A stretch of 54,290 nt of DNA from Cellulomonas sp. URHD0024. GTDB taxonomy: Bacteria; Actinomycetota; Actinomycetes; Actinomycetales; Cellulomonadaceae. The stretch covers positions 1 to 54,290 of the forward strand of contig NZ_AUEW01000016.1 of the NCBI RefSeq assembly GCF_000426185.1, given 5' to 3'. A program made the translations under genes and the position numbers. Of this stretch, positions 43,514 through 52,274 are shown in pieces. Position 1 is the first letter of the stretch, and each line of letters begins with the position of its first letter. The notes under the pieces were generated by a model, which searched no databases, was not told the DNA's origin, and saw only the letters and a program-made list of their open reading frames with translations.

Positions 43514-44077
43514 TCAGTCCAGGCCGAGGTCGGAGAGGCTGAACAGGTAGTGGTAGGGCACCCCGAGGGCCTCGATCTTGGCCTGCGCGCCGGTCGCCCG
43601 GTCGACGATGACGGCAACGCCTCGGACGTCCGCACCGACCTCGCGCGCGGCCTCGACGGCAGCGATCGGCGACCCGCCCGTGGTCGACGTGTCCTCGAGG
43701 ATCACCACGCGTCGCCCGACGATGTCCGGGCCCTCGATGCGCCGCTGCATGCCGTGCGCCTTGGCCTCCTTGCGCACGACGAAGGCGTCCAGGTCCTGCC
43801 CGCGCGACGCAGCGGCGTGCAGCATGGCGGTCGCGACGGGGTCTGCGCCGAGCGTGAGACCGCCGACCGCGTCGACCTCGGCGGTGCCCAGACCGACCTC
43901 CTCGAGCCGGTCGAGCAGCAGGTGCCCGATCAGCGGCGCGGCCCGGTGGTGCAGCGTCACGCGGCGCAGGTCGACGTAGTAGTCGGCCTCGCGGCCCGAC
44001 GAGAGCGTGACCTTCCCGTGCACGACGGCGAGGTCCTTGATCAGTTCGAGCAGCTGCTCGCGAGGCGTCTGAGTCAC
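43514..44077 (-). CDS. pyrE: Orotate phosphoribosyltransferase PyrE
   Basis: 187-aa enzyme that joins orotate to PRPP in pyrimidine synthesis. The PRPP loop is VVILEDTSTTGGSPIAAVEA at about 121-140; KVTLSSGREADYYVDLRRVT near the start and FVVRKEAKAHGMQRRIEG are family blocks. GTG 44077 has TAGCCT 7 nt upstream. Other pyrimidine genes are not in the window. Confidence 0.96.
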   Translation of the reverse strand: MTQTPREQLLELIKDLAVVHGKVTLSSGREADYYVDLRRVTLHHRAAPLIGHLLLDRLEEVGLGTAEVDAVGGLTLGADPVATAMLHAAASRGQDLDAFVVRKEAKAHGMQRRIEGPDIVGRRVVILEDTSTTGGSPIAAVEAAREVGADVRGVAVIVDRATGAQAKIEALGVPYHYLFSLSDLGLD

Positions 44078-44084
44078 GGCGGTC

Positions 44085-44090
44085 AGGCTA
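44085..44090 (-). promoter_or_regulatory. Putative -10 hexamer, leaderless pyrE
   Basis: TAGCCT on minus lies 7 nt before the GTG at 44077; no Shine-Dalgarno sequence is present. Confidence 0.45.
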
Positions 44091-44099
44091 CCGGTCGGC

Positions 44100-44870
44100 T
44101 CAGCGGCCTTCGATCGCCTTGCGATAGCGGCCGAACCTGCGGATCACGAATCGGGGGCTCATCCGAGCGGCCGCCGACGCCGCCCGGTAGCGGACGCTGG
44201 GCGTCGAGATCACGACCCCGCGGCGGACGTCGGAAAGCCCCTTGGCGACGACGTCCTCGGCGTTCAGCCACGCGATCTCCGGGTAGGCGGACACGTCGAT
44301 GGCGCCACGCTCGTGGAACTCGGTGTGCACGAAACCGGGGCACAGGGCGGTGGCGGTGACCCCCGTGCCCTCGAGCTCGACCGCCAGACCTTCGGTGAAC
44401 GAACGCACCCAGGCCTTGTGGGCGGAGTACGTGCCGGACGCCAGCAGCGCGGCCACGGAGGCGATGTTGAGGATCGCGCCCCGCCCGCGCGCCGTCATCG
44501 CGCCGGCCGCAGCATGCGACAGCACGAGCACGGCGGACACCATCACCGCGAGCGCGGCCTCCTCGCGGGCGAGGTCACCGCCCACGAACCGCTGGTTGAG
44601 CCCGAGGCCCGCGTTGTTGACCAGCAGGCCGACCGGTTGCTCGTCGGACCGGAGCCGCTCGGCCACCCGCTCGACGTCGGCCCGCACCGTCAGGTCCGCC
44701 ACGAGCACCTCGGCGCGCACGCCCGCGGCGGCCTCCAGCTGACCGGCCAGACGCCTGAGGCGTTCCTCGTCGCGGGCCACCAGGACGACGTCGTGCTTGG
44801 CCGTGGCCAGCTGCCAGGCGAACTCCAGGCCGAGGCCCGCAGACGCGCCGGTGATCAGAGCGGTTCCCAT
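44100..44870 (-). CDS. Short-chain dehydrogenase/reductase (SDR)
   Basis: 256-aa classical SDR. ALITGASAGLGLEFAWQL (cofactor loop), LLVNNAGLG, the Ser in ILNIASVAALLASGTYSAHK with the catalytic Tyr and Lys, then LCPGFVHTEF. ARDEERLR after beta-2 suggests NADP preference. Substrate unknown. ATG 44870 has TAGGGT 6 nt upstream. Divergent from recQ. Confidence 0.92.
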   Translation of the reverse strand: MGTALITGASAGLGLEFAWQLATAKHDVVLVARDEERLRRLAGQLEAAAGVRAEVLVADLTVRADVERVAERLRSDEQPVGLLVNNAGLGLNQRFVGGDLAREEAALAVMVSAVLVLSHAAAGAMTARGRGAILNIASVAALLASGTYSAHKAWVRSFTEGLAVELEGTGVTATALCPGFVHTEFHERGAIDVSAYPEIAWLNAEDVVAKGLSDVRRGVVISTPSVRYRAASAAARMSPRFVIRRFGRYRKAIEGR

Positions 44871-44876
44871 GGCCCC

Positions 44877-44882
44877 ACCCTA
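44877..44882 (-). promoter_or_regulatory. Putative -10 hexamer, leaderless SDR gene
   Basis: TAGGGT on minus, 6 nt before ATG 44870; identical to the hexamer of recQ on the other strand at 45005. Confidence 0.45.
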
Positions 44883-45004
44883 CGGACGCCTCTGACATCG
44901 CGCCCACACGCGCCACCTGCGTCCGAGGACTCGAACGGCCCGCCTTCCTCGGTCGTTGGTCCGACGCTGTGGACGGCGCGCGGCGGTCTGTCGGCGCGGG
45001 AACG

Positions 45005-45010
45005 TAGGGT
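45005..45010 (+). promoter_or_regulatory. Putative -10 hexamer, leaderless recQ
   Basis: TAGGGT lies 6 nt before GTG 45017, which favours that start over GTG 45011, which it would touch. Confidence 0.45.
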
Positions 45011-45016
45011 GTGCGC

Positions 45017-47047
45017 GTGACGGACGGATGGACGGATGGCGGCGACTGGCTGCTCGACGACGAGCCACCGTTCGACCCGTTCTACGACGCGCCACCACCC
45101 GACGATTCCTCCGGGCCGGACGGGTCGCGGCCTCCTGGCTCCGCGGCCCCCGGTCGCGACCGGCCCGCTCCTCCCCCGCGTCCGGACATCCCGCGCGCCG
45201 TCGCCGAGGTCCTGTCGCCGGACGCGGCGGTTGCTGCGGCGGCGGCCGTCCTGCAGGACGTGTGGGGGTACGACGACTTCCGCGGCGAGCAGGCCGAGAT
45301 CGTCGCGACCGTGATCCGGGGCGGCGACGCGCTCGTGCTGATGCCCACGGGCGGCGGCAAGTCGCTGTGCTACCAGGTGCCGTCCTTGGTGCGCGAGGGC
45401 ACGGGCGTCGTCATCTCGCCGCTGATCGCGCTCATGCAGGACCAGGTGGACGCGCTGTCCGCGCTCGGCGTGCGCGCCGGGTTCCTGAACTCGACGCAGC
45501 AGTCGCATCAGCGGCGCACGGTCGAGGACGCCTACCTGGCCGGCGAGCTGGACCTGCTCTACCTGGCCCCCGAGCGGCTGCGCGTCCGCGAGACCGTCGA
45601 GCTGCTGGACCGCGGCACGGTCGCCCTGTTCGCCATCGACGAGGCACACTGCGTGTCCCAGTGGGGGCACGACTTCCGGCCCGACTACCTGCAGCTGTCG
45701 ATGCTGCACGAGCGCTGGCCGGAGGTCCCGCGGATCGCCCTGACCGCCACGGCGACCGACCAGACGCACGCGGAGATCGCCCAGCGGCTGCAGCTCGGGG
45801 AGGCCCGGCACTTCGTCGCGAGCTTCGACCGTCCCAACATCCAGTACCGGATCGCGCCCAAGGACAAGCCGCGCGACCAGCTGCTCAACCTCCTGCGCAC
45901 CGAGCACGAGGGCGACGCGGGCATCGTCTACTGCCTGTCGCGGAACTCCGTCGAGCAGACCGCCCAGTTCCTCGTCGAGCGCGGCGTGACCGCCCTGCCC
46001 TACCACGCGGGCCTCGACCGGCAGGTCCGGGCCCGCAACCAGTCGCGGTTCCTGCGCGAGGACGGCGTCGTGATGGTCGCGACGATCGCCTTCGGCATGG
46101 GGATCGACAAGCCGGACGTGCGGTTCGTCGCGCACCTCGACCTGCCCAAGTCGGTCGAGGGGTACTACCAGGAGACCGGCCGCGCGGGGCGGGACGGGCT
46201 GCCGTCGACCGCCTGGCTCGCGTACGGCCTGGCGGACGTGGTCCAGCAGCGCCGCATGATCGACACGTCCGAGGGCGACGCCGCGCACAAGCGCCGGCTC
46301 ACGGCGCACCTGGACGCGATGCTCGCGCTCTGCGAGACCGTGTCGTGTCGTCGGGTGCAGCTGCTCAACTACTTCGGGCAGTCGTCGCAACCGTGCGGCA
46401 ACTGCGACACCTGCCTGACCCCGCCGGCGTCGTGGGACGGCACGGTCGCCGCGCAGAAGCTCCTCTCGACGGTGGTTCGCCTCGAGCAGCGCGGCCAGCG
46501 GTACGGCGCGGGTCACCTGATCGACATCCTGCGCGGCAAGGAGACGCCGCGGATCACCCAGCTCGGCCACGCCTCCCTGAGCACCTACGGGCTGGGAGCA
46601 GACGTCTCGGAGGCCGACTGGCGCGGCGTCGTCCGGCAGCTGCTCGCCATGGAGCTCCTTGGCGTCGACTCCGACGGCTACGGCACCATCCGGCTCTCGC
46701 CCGACAGCGGTTCGGTGCTGCGCGGGGAGCGGGAGGTGCGGCTTCGTCGTGAGACCGAGAAGGTCGTCCGTTCACGCGGCACGCGCGGGAAGCCCGCGGC
46801 CACCGCGGACCTGTCGGACGAGGGGGTCGCGGTGTTCGAGGCCCTGCGGGCGTGGCGCGCAGGCGTCGCGAAGGAGCAGGGCGTGCCCGCCTATGTGGTG
46901 TTCCACGACGCGACGCTGCGCGAGGTGGTCGCCCAGCGGCCCACGTCGTTGGAGGCGCTGGGTGGCATCAGCGGGATCGGCGCGGCCAAGCTGGAACGGC
47001 ACGGCCCCGGGGTGCTCGCGGTGCTCGCCGAGGTGGCGGCGCCGTAG
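45017..47047 (+). CDS. recQ: ATP-dependent DNA helicase RecQ
   Basis: 676-aa 3'-5' helicase for recombination and repair. An acidic, Pro-rich N-terminal extension of about 60 residues precedes the helicase. Walker A is [17 protein letters not shown] (near 110), the DEAH box and aromatic loop are [20 protein letters not shown], and motif VI is [12 protein letters not shown]. The zinc knuckle has Cys in [12 protein letters not shown] and CGNCDTC; a winged-helix RQC region and a C-terminal HRDC domain ([34 protein letters not shown]) follow. Monocistronic. Confidence 0.96.
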   Translation: MTDGWTDGGDWLLDDEPPFDPFYDAPPPDDSSGPDGSRPPGSAAPGRDRPAPPPRPDIPRAVAEVLSPDAAVAAAAAVLQDVWGYDDFRGEQAEIVATVIRGGDALVLMPTGGGKSLCYQVPSLVREGTGVVISPLIALMQDQVDALSALGVRAGFLNSTQQSHQRRTVEDAYLAGELDLLYLAPERLRVRETVELLDRGTVALFAIDEAHCVSQWGHDFRPDYLQLSMLHERWPEVPRIALTATATDQTHAEIAQRLQLGEARHFVASFDRPNIQYRIAPKDKPRDQLLNLLRTEHEGDAGIVYCLSRNSVEQTAQFLVERGVTALPYHAGLDRQVRARNQSRFLREDGVVMVATIAFGMGIDKPDVRFVAHLDLPKSVEGYYQETGRAGRDGLPSTAWLAYGLADVVQQRRMIDTSEGDAAHKRRLTAHLDAMLALCETVSCRRVQLLNYFGQSSQPCGNCDTCLTPPASWDGTVAAQKLLSTVVRLEQRGQRYGAGHLIDILRGKETPRITQLGHASLSTYGLGADVSEADWRGVVRQLLAMELLGVDSDGYGTIRLSPDSGSVLRGEREVRLRRETEKVVRSRGTRGKPAATADLSDEGVAVFEALRAWRAGVAKEQGVPAYVVFHDATLREVVAQRPTSLEALGGISGIGAAKLERHGPGVLAVLAEVAAP

Positions 47048-47132
47048 GTCACGAGGTTTCCGGCGCGACCCTCACCAGGTTGCCGAGCGGTCGCCCGGGG
47101 GATGCGGCTGCGGTAGGCCGAGCTGCCGCGGG

Positions 47133-47258
47133 TCAGCGCTGGTCGTCGTCGTGTCGCACCCGGACAGGGAGGCGCTTCGGCCTGTGGACCAGGGTCCCAG
47201 CCGCGAGGACGAGCGCACCGATCACGCCGGACACGAGCAAGACGTCGGCAGGACTCAT
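47133..47258 (-). CDS. Possible 41-aa single-span membrane protein
   Basis: ATG 47258 to TGA 47133, encoding MSPADVLLVSGVIGALVLAA followed by a basic tail (VHRPKRLPVRVRHDDDQR). One hydrophobic helix at about 4-21. About 80% of codons end in G or C, as in real genes here. No clear ribosome site is seen. It fills most of the 293-bp gap between recQ and the deaminase gene. Small, so it may be fortuitous. Confidence 0.4.
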   Translation of the reverse strand: MSPADVLLVSGVIGALVLAAGTLVHRPKRLPVRVRHDDDQR

Positions 47259-47340
47259 GACCCGACCATAACCCCGGACATCGAGCGCCCCTAGGCTCGG
47301 GCCCAGATTCACAGGTCACGGGCAGCCGAGCGCGCCCGAC

Positions 47341-47820
47341 CTACCGCTCGAACGCCCGACGCTGCAGCTCATTGACCTCGGCCTCCAACGACGGCTCGGG
47401 TCCGTCGACGAGGAGACCGGGCGCGACGACCTGGATCGGCAGCGCCGCCACCGGGCCCGGTGAGCCGCCCCACGACGCCCGCCACGCGCTCGTCTGCTCC
47501 GACGACGTCGCGTAGGCGATGCGACCGAGGCCCACCCATGCATGGGCGGCCGAGCACATGGGGCAGTGCTCGCCGGAGGTGTAGACGGTGGCCACCGCGC
47601 GCTCGTCGGGCGTCAGGTTGGCCGCTGCCCAGCGGGCGATCTCGAACTCCGGGTGGCGGGTCTGGTCACCGTCCTTGGTGCGGTTGCGGTCCTCGAAGCG
47701 GACTGCGCCGGACGCGTCCACGAGGACGCTCCCGTACGGCTCGTCACCGTCGAGCAACGCCTCGCGGGCGAGGACCACGGCACGGGCCAGGTGGGTGCGG
47801 TCGGTGTCGTCGAGTGGCAT
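47341..47820 (-). CDS. Nucleoside/base deaminase
   Basis: 159-aa zinc deaminase of the cytidine/guanine deaminase fold. HPEFEIARWAAANL supplies the zinc His and catalytic Glu; EHCPMCSAAHAWVG supplies the two Cys. The substrate could be guanine, cytosine or a related compound; HPE instead of HAE points away from tRNA adenosine deaminase. ATG 47820; TAGAAC lies 6 nt upstream, a weak leaderless -10. The aldo/keto reductase gene lies just upstream on the same strand (9-nt gap), so an operon is likely. Confidence 0.88.
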   Translation of the reverse strand: MPLDDTDRTHLARAVVLAREALLDGDEPYGSVLVDASGAVRFEDRNRTKDGDQTRHPEFEIARWAAANLTPDERAVATVYTSGEHCPMCSAAHAWVGLGRIAYATSSEQTSAWRASWGGSPGPVAALPIQVVAPGLLVDGPEPSLEAEVNELQRRAFER

Positions 47821-47829
47821 GGGGCAGTT

Positions 47830-48852
47830 CTACCGGCCGGTGCCGTCGACCGCGAGCGGCTCGATCGCGGCGATCTCGTCGGCGGTCAGCGGCGGGGCGG
47901 ACAGGGCGGCGACGTTGTCCTCGAGCTGACGGGTCGAGCTGGCGCCGATCAGCGCCGAGGTGATCCGGTCGTCGCGCAGCACCCAGGTCAGGGCGAGCTG
48001 CGCGAGGGTCTGGCCGCGGTCCGCGGCGATCTCGCTCAACGCCCGTGCGCGGGACAGGTAGGTCTCGGAGAGCTGCGTCGGCTTGAGGAACTGCCCGAGC
48101 GCCGCGCGGGAGTCGGCAGGTACGTCGCCGGACAGGTAGCGGTCGGTGAGCATCCCCTGCGCGAGCGGAGAGAAGACGATCGTCCCGATGCCGAGGTCCC
48201 CGACGACGTCCAGGAGGTTCTCGCTCTGGTCGTCGGCCACCTGCTCGACGTGCCGGTTGAACATCGAGTACGACGGCTGGTGGATCAGCAGCGGCGTGCC
48301 CAGGTCACGCAGGATCGCGTGCGCCGCCCGGGTGTCCGCCGGCGAGTAGTTCGAGATGCCCGCGTAGAGCGCGCGACCGCTGGTCACGGCGGTGTGCAGG
48401 GCGCCCATCGTCTCGTCGAGCGGCACGTCCTCGTCCCGACGGTGCGAGTAGAAGATGTCGACGTAGCCGAGGCCGAGGCGCGCGAGCGACTGGTCCAGCG
48501 ACGAGAGGAGGTACTTGCGGGAGCCGCCGTCGCCGTAGGGGCCCGGCCACATGCCGTAGCCGGCCTTCGAGGAGATGACCAGCTCGTCGCGGAACGGACC
48601 GAGGTCCTGCGCGAGCAGGCGCCCGAAGTTCTCCTCGGCGGATCCGGCCGGCGGGCCGTAGTTGTTGGCCAGGTCGAAGTGCGTGACGCCGAGGTCGAAC
48701 GCCCGGCGGACCACCGCGCGCTGCGTCTCGAGCGGCGTCGTGTCGCCGAAGTTGTGCCACAGGCCGAGCGACAGCCCGGGCAGCTGAAGCCCGCTGCGGC
48801 CGGCCCGTCGGTAGGTCATCGCGTCGTAGCGGTCGTCGGCGGCCAGGTACAT
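47830..48852 (-). CDS. Aldo/keto reductase, YghZ/GpsA-like subfamily
   Basis: 340-aa TIM-barrel NADPH reductase. Catalytic Asp/Tyr in FDLANNYGPPAGSAEENFG, Lys in VISSKAGYGMWPGPYGDGGS, His in IFYSHRRDEDVPLDE; the long GPYGDGGSRKYL insertion is typical of YghZ-like L-glyceraldehyde 3-phosphate reductases. ATG 48852 has GAGAGGA upstream. Exact substrate not shown. Confidence 0.92.
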   Translation of the reverse strand: MYLAADDRYDAMTYRRAGRSGLQLPGLSLGLWHNFGDTTPLETQRAVVRRAFDLGVTHFDLANNYGPPAGSAEENFGRLLAQDLGPFRDELVISSKAGYGMWPGPYGDGGSRKYLLSSLDQSLARLGLGYVDIFYSHRRDEDVPLDETMGALHTAVTSGRALYAGISNYSPADTRAAHAILRDLGTPLLIHQPSYSMFNRHVEQVADDQSENLLDVVGDLGIGTIVFSPLAQGMLTDRYLSGDVPADSRAALGQFLKPTQLSETYLSRARALSEIAADRGQTLAQLALTWVLRDDRITSALIGASSTRQLEDNVAALSAPPLTADEIAAIEPLAVDGTGR

Positions 48853-48915
48853 GCCGGGTCCTCTCGGAGAAGGGCGAACAGAACACGCTAACGCCTGCGT
48901 GCGAGGATCTGCCCC

Positions 48916-49380
48916 GTGCTGCACATCGCCTTCTTCGAGCCACGGATCCCCGGGAACACGGGGGCCGCGATCCGGCTGGCCGCCGGGACCGGCGCCACGC
49001 TCCACCTGGTCGAGCCGCTCGGCTTCGACCTCTCGGAGGCGAAGCTGCGGCGGGCGGGGCTGGACTACCACGACCTCGCGCACGTCGTCGTCCACCCTCG
49101 TCTGGCAGCGCTGTGGGAGGCCTTGCCGACGAACGACGTCTACGCCTTCACGACGCAGGCCACGCGGTTCCACACGGACGTGCAGTACACGTCGCACGAC
49201 GTGCTGCTGTTCGGCCCCGAGCCCACCGGGCTTCCCGACGAGGTCCTGGCCGACCCGAGGATCACCGACCAGCTCCGCATCCCCATGCTGCCGGGACGAC
49301 GGTCGATGAACCTGTCCAACGCCGCGTCGGTCGGCGTCTACGAGGCGTGGCGTCAGCTCGGGTTTGCGGGCGGCGCCTGA
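48916..49380 (+). CDS. trmL: tRNA (cytidine/uridine-34 2'-O)-methyltransferase TrmL
   Basis: 154-aa minimal SPOUT methyltransferase acting on the wobble ribose of tRNA-Leu. IAFFEPRIPGNTGAAIRLAA at the start, LLFGPEPTGLPDEVL, and the knot-forming IPMLPGRRSMNLSNAASVGV are the TrmL/YibK signatures. GTG 48916. Its last 28 nt overlap the 3' end of the convergent GGDEF-like gene. Confidence 0.95.
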   Translation: MLHIAFFEPRIPGNTGAAIRLAAGTGATLHLVEPLGFDLSEAKLRRAGLDYHDLAHVVVHPRLAALWEALPTNDVYAFTTQATRFHTDVQYTSHDVLLFGPEPTGLPDEVLADPRITDQLRIPMLPGRRSMNLSNAASVGVYEAWRQLGFAGGA

Positions 49381-50348
49381 AGGAGGAGCCGACGGTCCTT
49401 CGCCTCGCGGAGCCCCGCTTGGGCGTTGCGGAACAGCTCGTCCGCGTTCGCCGAACCGGCCGCCGAGCAGACCACGGCCGAGTGCAGCGTCGGCCACCCG
49501 GCCGGGGTGATGCCCGTCGGAGGCTCCGCGGCGAGCGTCACGATCTCGCGTCGCAAGCTCTCGGCGAGCGCCACAGCATGCTGCTGCGACTGGGCAGCCG
49601 GGATGGTCGCGATGACCGCGAACTCGTCGCCGGCGGTCCGCGCGACCTCCGCGCCCGTCGGCACGCCGCTGCGCAGCCGGGCCGCGAGCGCGGTGAGCAC
49701 GACGTCCCCGAACTGCTGGCCGTGCGCGGCGTTCAGCCGAGCGAATCCCGCGACGTCGAGCATCAGGACGACGACGCGCGCCTGCGTGCCGAGCGCCGAT
49801 GCGCACCGACGTGCGAGCGCGTGCATGAGCATCGACCGGTGCGGGAGGCCGGTGAGGGCGTCGTGCAGCGAGCGGACCGCCAAGAGCGTCGAGAGCGAGC
49901 GCACCAGGTCGGCCGTCGTCACGATGCGCCAGATGTCGTCGGCGACGAGCACGTCGTCGTACCGACGATCGTCGTAGCGCTGCATCGCCCGGACCGCGAC
50001 CTCCGACACGGGCGCCGCGGGCGCGACCACCATGGGCGCCCAGTCGGTGATCTCGGACGTCGCCCGGCGCGAGTAGACAGCCCTACCGAACCCGAGCCGC
50101 CCGGTCATGGCGGCCGTGAACCGCGGCCGCGTGAGCAGCCCGATCCGCCCGGGGTCGTCGACGTCGCGCACCGCGACACTGACCACGTGCGCCGACCGGA
50201 ACACGACCTCGAGCTGGGCGACCGGCAGTCTCGAGTCCACGACCTCGACCGCGTGCGCGAGGTCGGCCATGGTCGTCGCAGCGGACGACCGGTAGCCGCC
50301 GACCGCGGCGGACAGTCGATGGGTCAGGGCAGTCAACTCGGCTTCCAC
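49353..50348 (-). CDS. CBS-pair plus GGDEF-like domain protein
   Basis: 331 aa. Residues 25-150 look like two CBS motifs (VVSVAVRDVDDPGRIGLLTR; YDDVLVADDIWRIVTTADLV). Residues 160-315 are a GGDEF-like domain: DALTGLPHRSML, LMLDVAGFARLNAAHGQQFG and the signature RTAGDEFAV, i.e. AGDEF with Ala for the first Gly. The usual DxD-type metal Asp is retained in MLDVAGF, so cyclase activity is possible but uncertain. GTG 50348 is supported by GATACT exactly 6 nt upstream; an earlier start has no such site. Confidence 0.85.
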   Translation of the reverse strand: MEAELTALTHRLSAAVGGYRSSAATTMADLAHAVEVVDSRLPVAQLEVVFRSAHVVSVAVRDVDDPGRIGLLTRPRFTAAMTGRLGFGRAVYSRRATSEITDWAPMVVAPAAPVSEVAVRAMQRYDDRRYDDVLVADDIWRIVTTADLVRSLSTLLAVRSLHDALTGLPHRSMLMHALARRCASALGTQARVVVLMLDVAGFARLNAAHGQQFGDVVLTALAARLRSGVPTGAEVARTAGDEFAVIATIPAAQSQQHAVALAESLRREIVTLAAEPPTGITPAGWPTLHSAVVCSAAGSANADELFRNAQAGLREAKDRRLLLQAPPANPS

Positions 50349-50354
50349 CCGAGG

Positions 50355-50360
50355 AGTATC
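50355..50360 (-). promoter_or_regulatory. Putative -10 hexamer, leaderless GGDEF-like gene
   Basis: GATACT on minus lies 6 nt before GTG 50348. Confidence 0.45.
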
Positions 50361-50458
50361 GACGCAGGTCAGCGGCCGTTTTAGCCTGCGCGGCACGCGT
50401 TCGCCCAGCATTCATCGACCGTTCACGGCGGACGCCCGCCGGTGGCGTGCCACCCGTC

Positions 50459-50471
50459 GTGACAGGGTCAC
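50459..50471. promoter_or_regulatory. Inverted repeat GTGAC-N3-GTCAC upstream of ggt
   Basis: A perfect 5-3-5 dyad 52 nt before the start used for the gamma-glutamyltransferase gene; possibly an operator or part of the promoter. A second dyad GGTGG-N4-CCACC lies at 50441-50454. Confidence 0.3.
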
Positions 50472-50522
50472 AATTTGCACACACAAGCGGTGGAGGTGGC
50501 TCCAAGGAGGCAGTATCGAAGA

Positions 50523-52274
50523 GTGTTCACCACCCGCCCCGTCCTGACGGGGACCCTGGGCATGGTCGCCTCGACGCACTGGCTGGCGTCTGCCGTCGGG
50601 ATGCGGGTGCTCGAAGCCGGCGGGAACGCGTTCGACGCGGCCGTCGCGGCGGGGTTGACCCTGAACGTCGTCGAGCCGCACATGAACGGCCTGGGCGGCG
50701 ACGCCCCGATCCTCGGCCGTCGCGCCTCGGACGGGCACACGTTCGTCATCTGCGGGCAGGGCACGGCACCAGCTCTGGCGACGATCGACAGGTACCACGA
50801 CCTCGGCCTCGACCTCGTCCCCGGGACCGGGCACCTGGCGGCCGTCGTGCCCGGTGCGTTCGGCGCCTGGCTCGACCTGCTGGCCCGGTACGGCACGCTC
50901 CCGCTGGCCGACGTGCTCGGACCCGCGATCGGCTACGCCCGCGACGGCTACCCCATCGTCGCCGAGGCCACCGACACGATCAGCGCCGTCGCCGACCTGT
51001 TCGCCGACCACTGGCACTCGTCGGCGGCCGTCTACCTCCCGGTCCCGAGCCCGGGCGCCCGGTTCACGAACCCCGATCTGGCCGCCACGCTCACCCGACT
51101 CGCCGACCAGGCGGGCACGCGCGAGGAGCAGATCGAGGCCGCCCGTCACGCTTTCTACGAGGGCTTCGTCGCCGAGGCCGTCGACGCTTTCGTGTCCGGC
51201 ACCGCCGTGCTCGACTCGTCGGGCCACGAGCACACCGGCTTCCTGCGCGGTTCCGACCTCGCGGGCTGGCGGGCCACGGAGGAGGCGACCGCGAGTGTGC
51301 GGTTCGCCGGCCGCACCATCCACAAGACCGCCGCCTGGGGCCAGGGGCCCGTGCTCCTGCAGCAGCTGGCGATGCTCGAGTCCCTCGGGATCACCCCCGA
51401 CGCCGACCCCGTCGACCTCGTGCACACCGTGGTCGAGGTGGCCAAGCTCGCCTTCGCCGACCGCGAGGCCTGGTACGGCGACGTCCCGGACGTTCCGCTC
51501 ACCACGCTCCTGTCGGCGTCCTATGCCGCCGAGCGTGCCCGCCTCGTCGGTGAGACCGCCGCCGAGGGTCTGCTGCCGGGCTCCCCCGACGGCCGCACCC
51601 CCCAGCTCGCAGCCAGCCTCTGGGGAGAGTCGCACGTGGTCCGCTCGACGGTCGGCGTGGGCGAACCGGTGATGGCCGGCCGCCCGCCGAGCGGCGACAC
51701 CTGCCACCTCGACGTCGTCGACCGCTGGGGCAACCGCGTCTCGGCCACCCCGTCCGGCGGCTGGCTCCAGTCGAGCCCGGTCGTCCCCGGCCTCGGCTTC
51801 TCGCTGCCCACCCGCGCGCAGATGTTCTGGCTCGAGCCTGGGCTGCCTGGTTCGCTCGTCCCCGGCCGCCGCCCCCGCACCACCCTCAGTCCCGGCATGG
51901 TTGTCGACGACGACGGCACGGGTCTCGCGTTCGGCACCCCCGGCGGTGATCAGCAGGACCAGTGGACCGTCCCGTTCCTCCTGCGGCACCTCCTCGGAGG
52001 CCTCGACCTGCAGGCCGCGATCGACGCGCCCACCTGGCACTCCACCCACGTCCCCAGCTCGTTCTACCCGCGCAACCACACGCCGCTGGGCGTCGTCGTC
52101 GAGTCGCGCCTCGGCACCCGCGCCCTGACCGGCCTGGCCGAGCGCGGGCACGCCGTCCACGACACCGGCCCCTGGGCGATCGGGCGCCTGAGCGCCGCGG
52201 GTGTCCGCGCCGACGGCATGCTCGTCGCGGCCGCCAACCCGCGCGGCATGCAGGGCTACGCCGTCGGCCGGTAG
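50523..52274 (+). CDS. Gamma-glutamyltransferase family Ntn hydrolase
   Basis: 583-aa autoprocessing N-terminal-nucleophile hydrolase. Thr393 in SGDTCHLDVVDRWGN is the expected new N-terminus after self-cleavage into large and small subunits. VLEAGGNAFDAAVAAGLTLN and VEPHMNGLGGDAPI at the start and TPGGDQQDQWTVPFLL, AIDAPTWHS at the end match the YwrD-like subfamily. No signal peptide, so a cytoplasmic enzyme acting on gamma-glutamyl or similar amides is likely; the substrate is unassigned. GTG 50523 has AAGGAGG 12 nt upstream; GTG 50490 is an alternative. Confidence 0.92.
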   Translation: MFTTRPVLTGTLGMVASTHWLASAVGMRVLEAGGNAFDAAVAAGLTLNVVEPHMNGLGGDAPILGRRASDGHTFVICGQGTAPALATIDRYHDLGLDLVPGTGHLAAVVPGAFGAWLDLLARYGTLPLADVLGPAIGYARDGYPIVAEATDTISAVADLFADHWHSSAAVYLPVPSPGARFTNPDLAATLTRLADQAGTREEQIEAARHAFYEGFVAEAVDAFVSGTAVLDSSGHEHTGFLRGSDLAGWRATEEATASVRFAGRTIHKTAAWGQGPVLLQQLAMLESLGITPDADPVDLVHTVVEVAKLAFADREAWYGDVPDVPLTTLLSASYAAERARLVGETAAEGLLPGSPDGRTPQLAASLWGESHVVRSTVGVGEPVMAGRPPSGDTCHLDVVDRWGNRVSATPSGGWLQSSPVVPGLGFSLPTRAQMFWLEPGLPGSLVPGRRPRTTLSPGMVVDDDGTGLAFGTPGGDQQDQWTVPFLLRHLLGGLDLQAAIDAPTWHSTHVPSSFYPRNHTPLGVVVESRLGTRALTGLAERGHAVHDTGPWAIGRLSAAGVRADGMLVAAANPRGMQGYAVGR

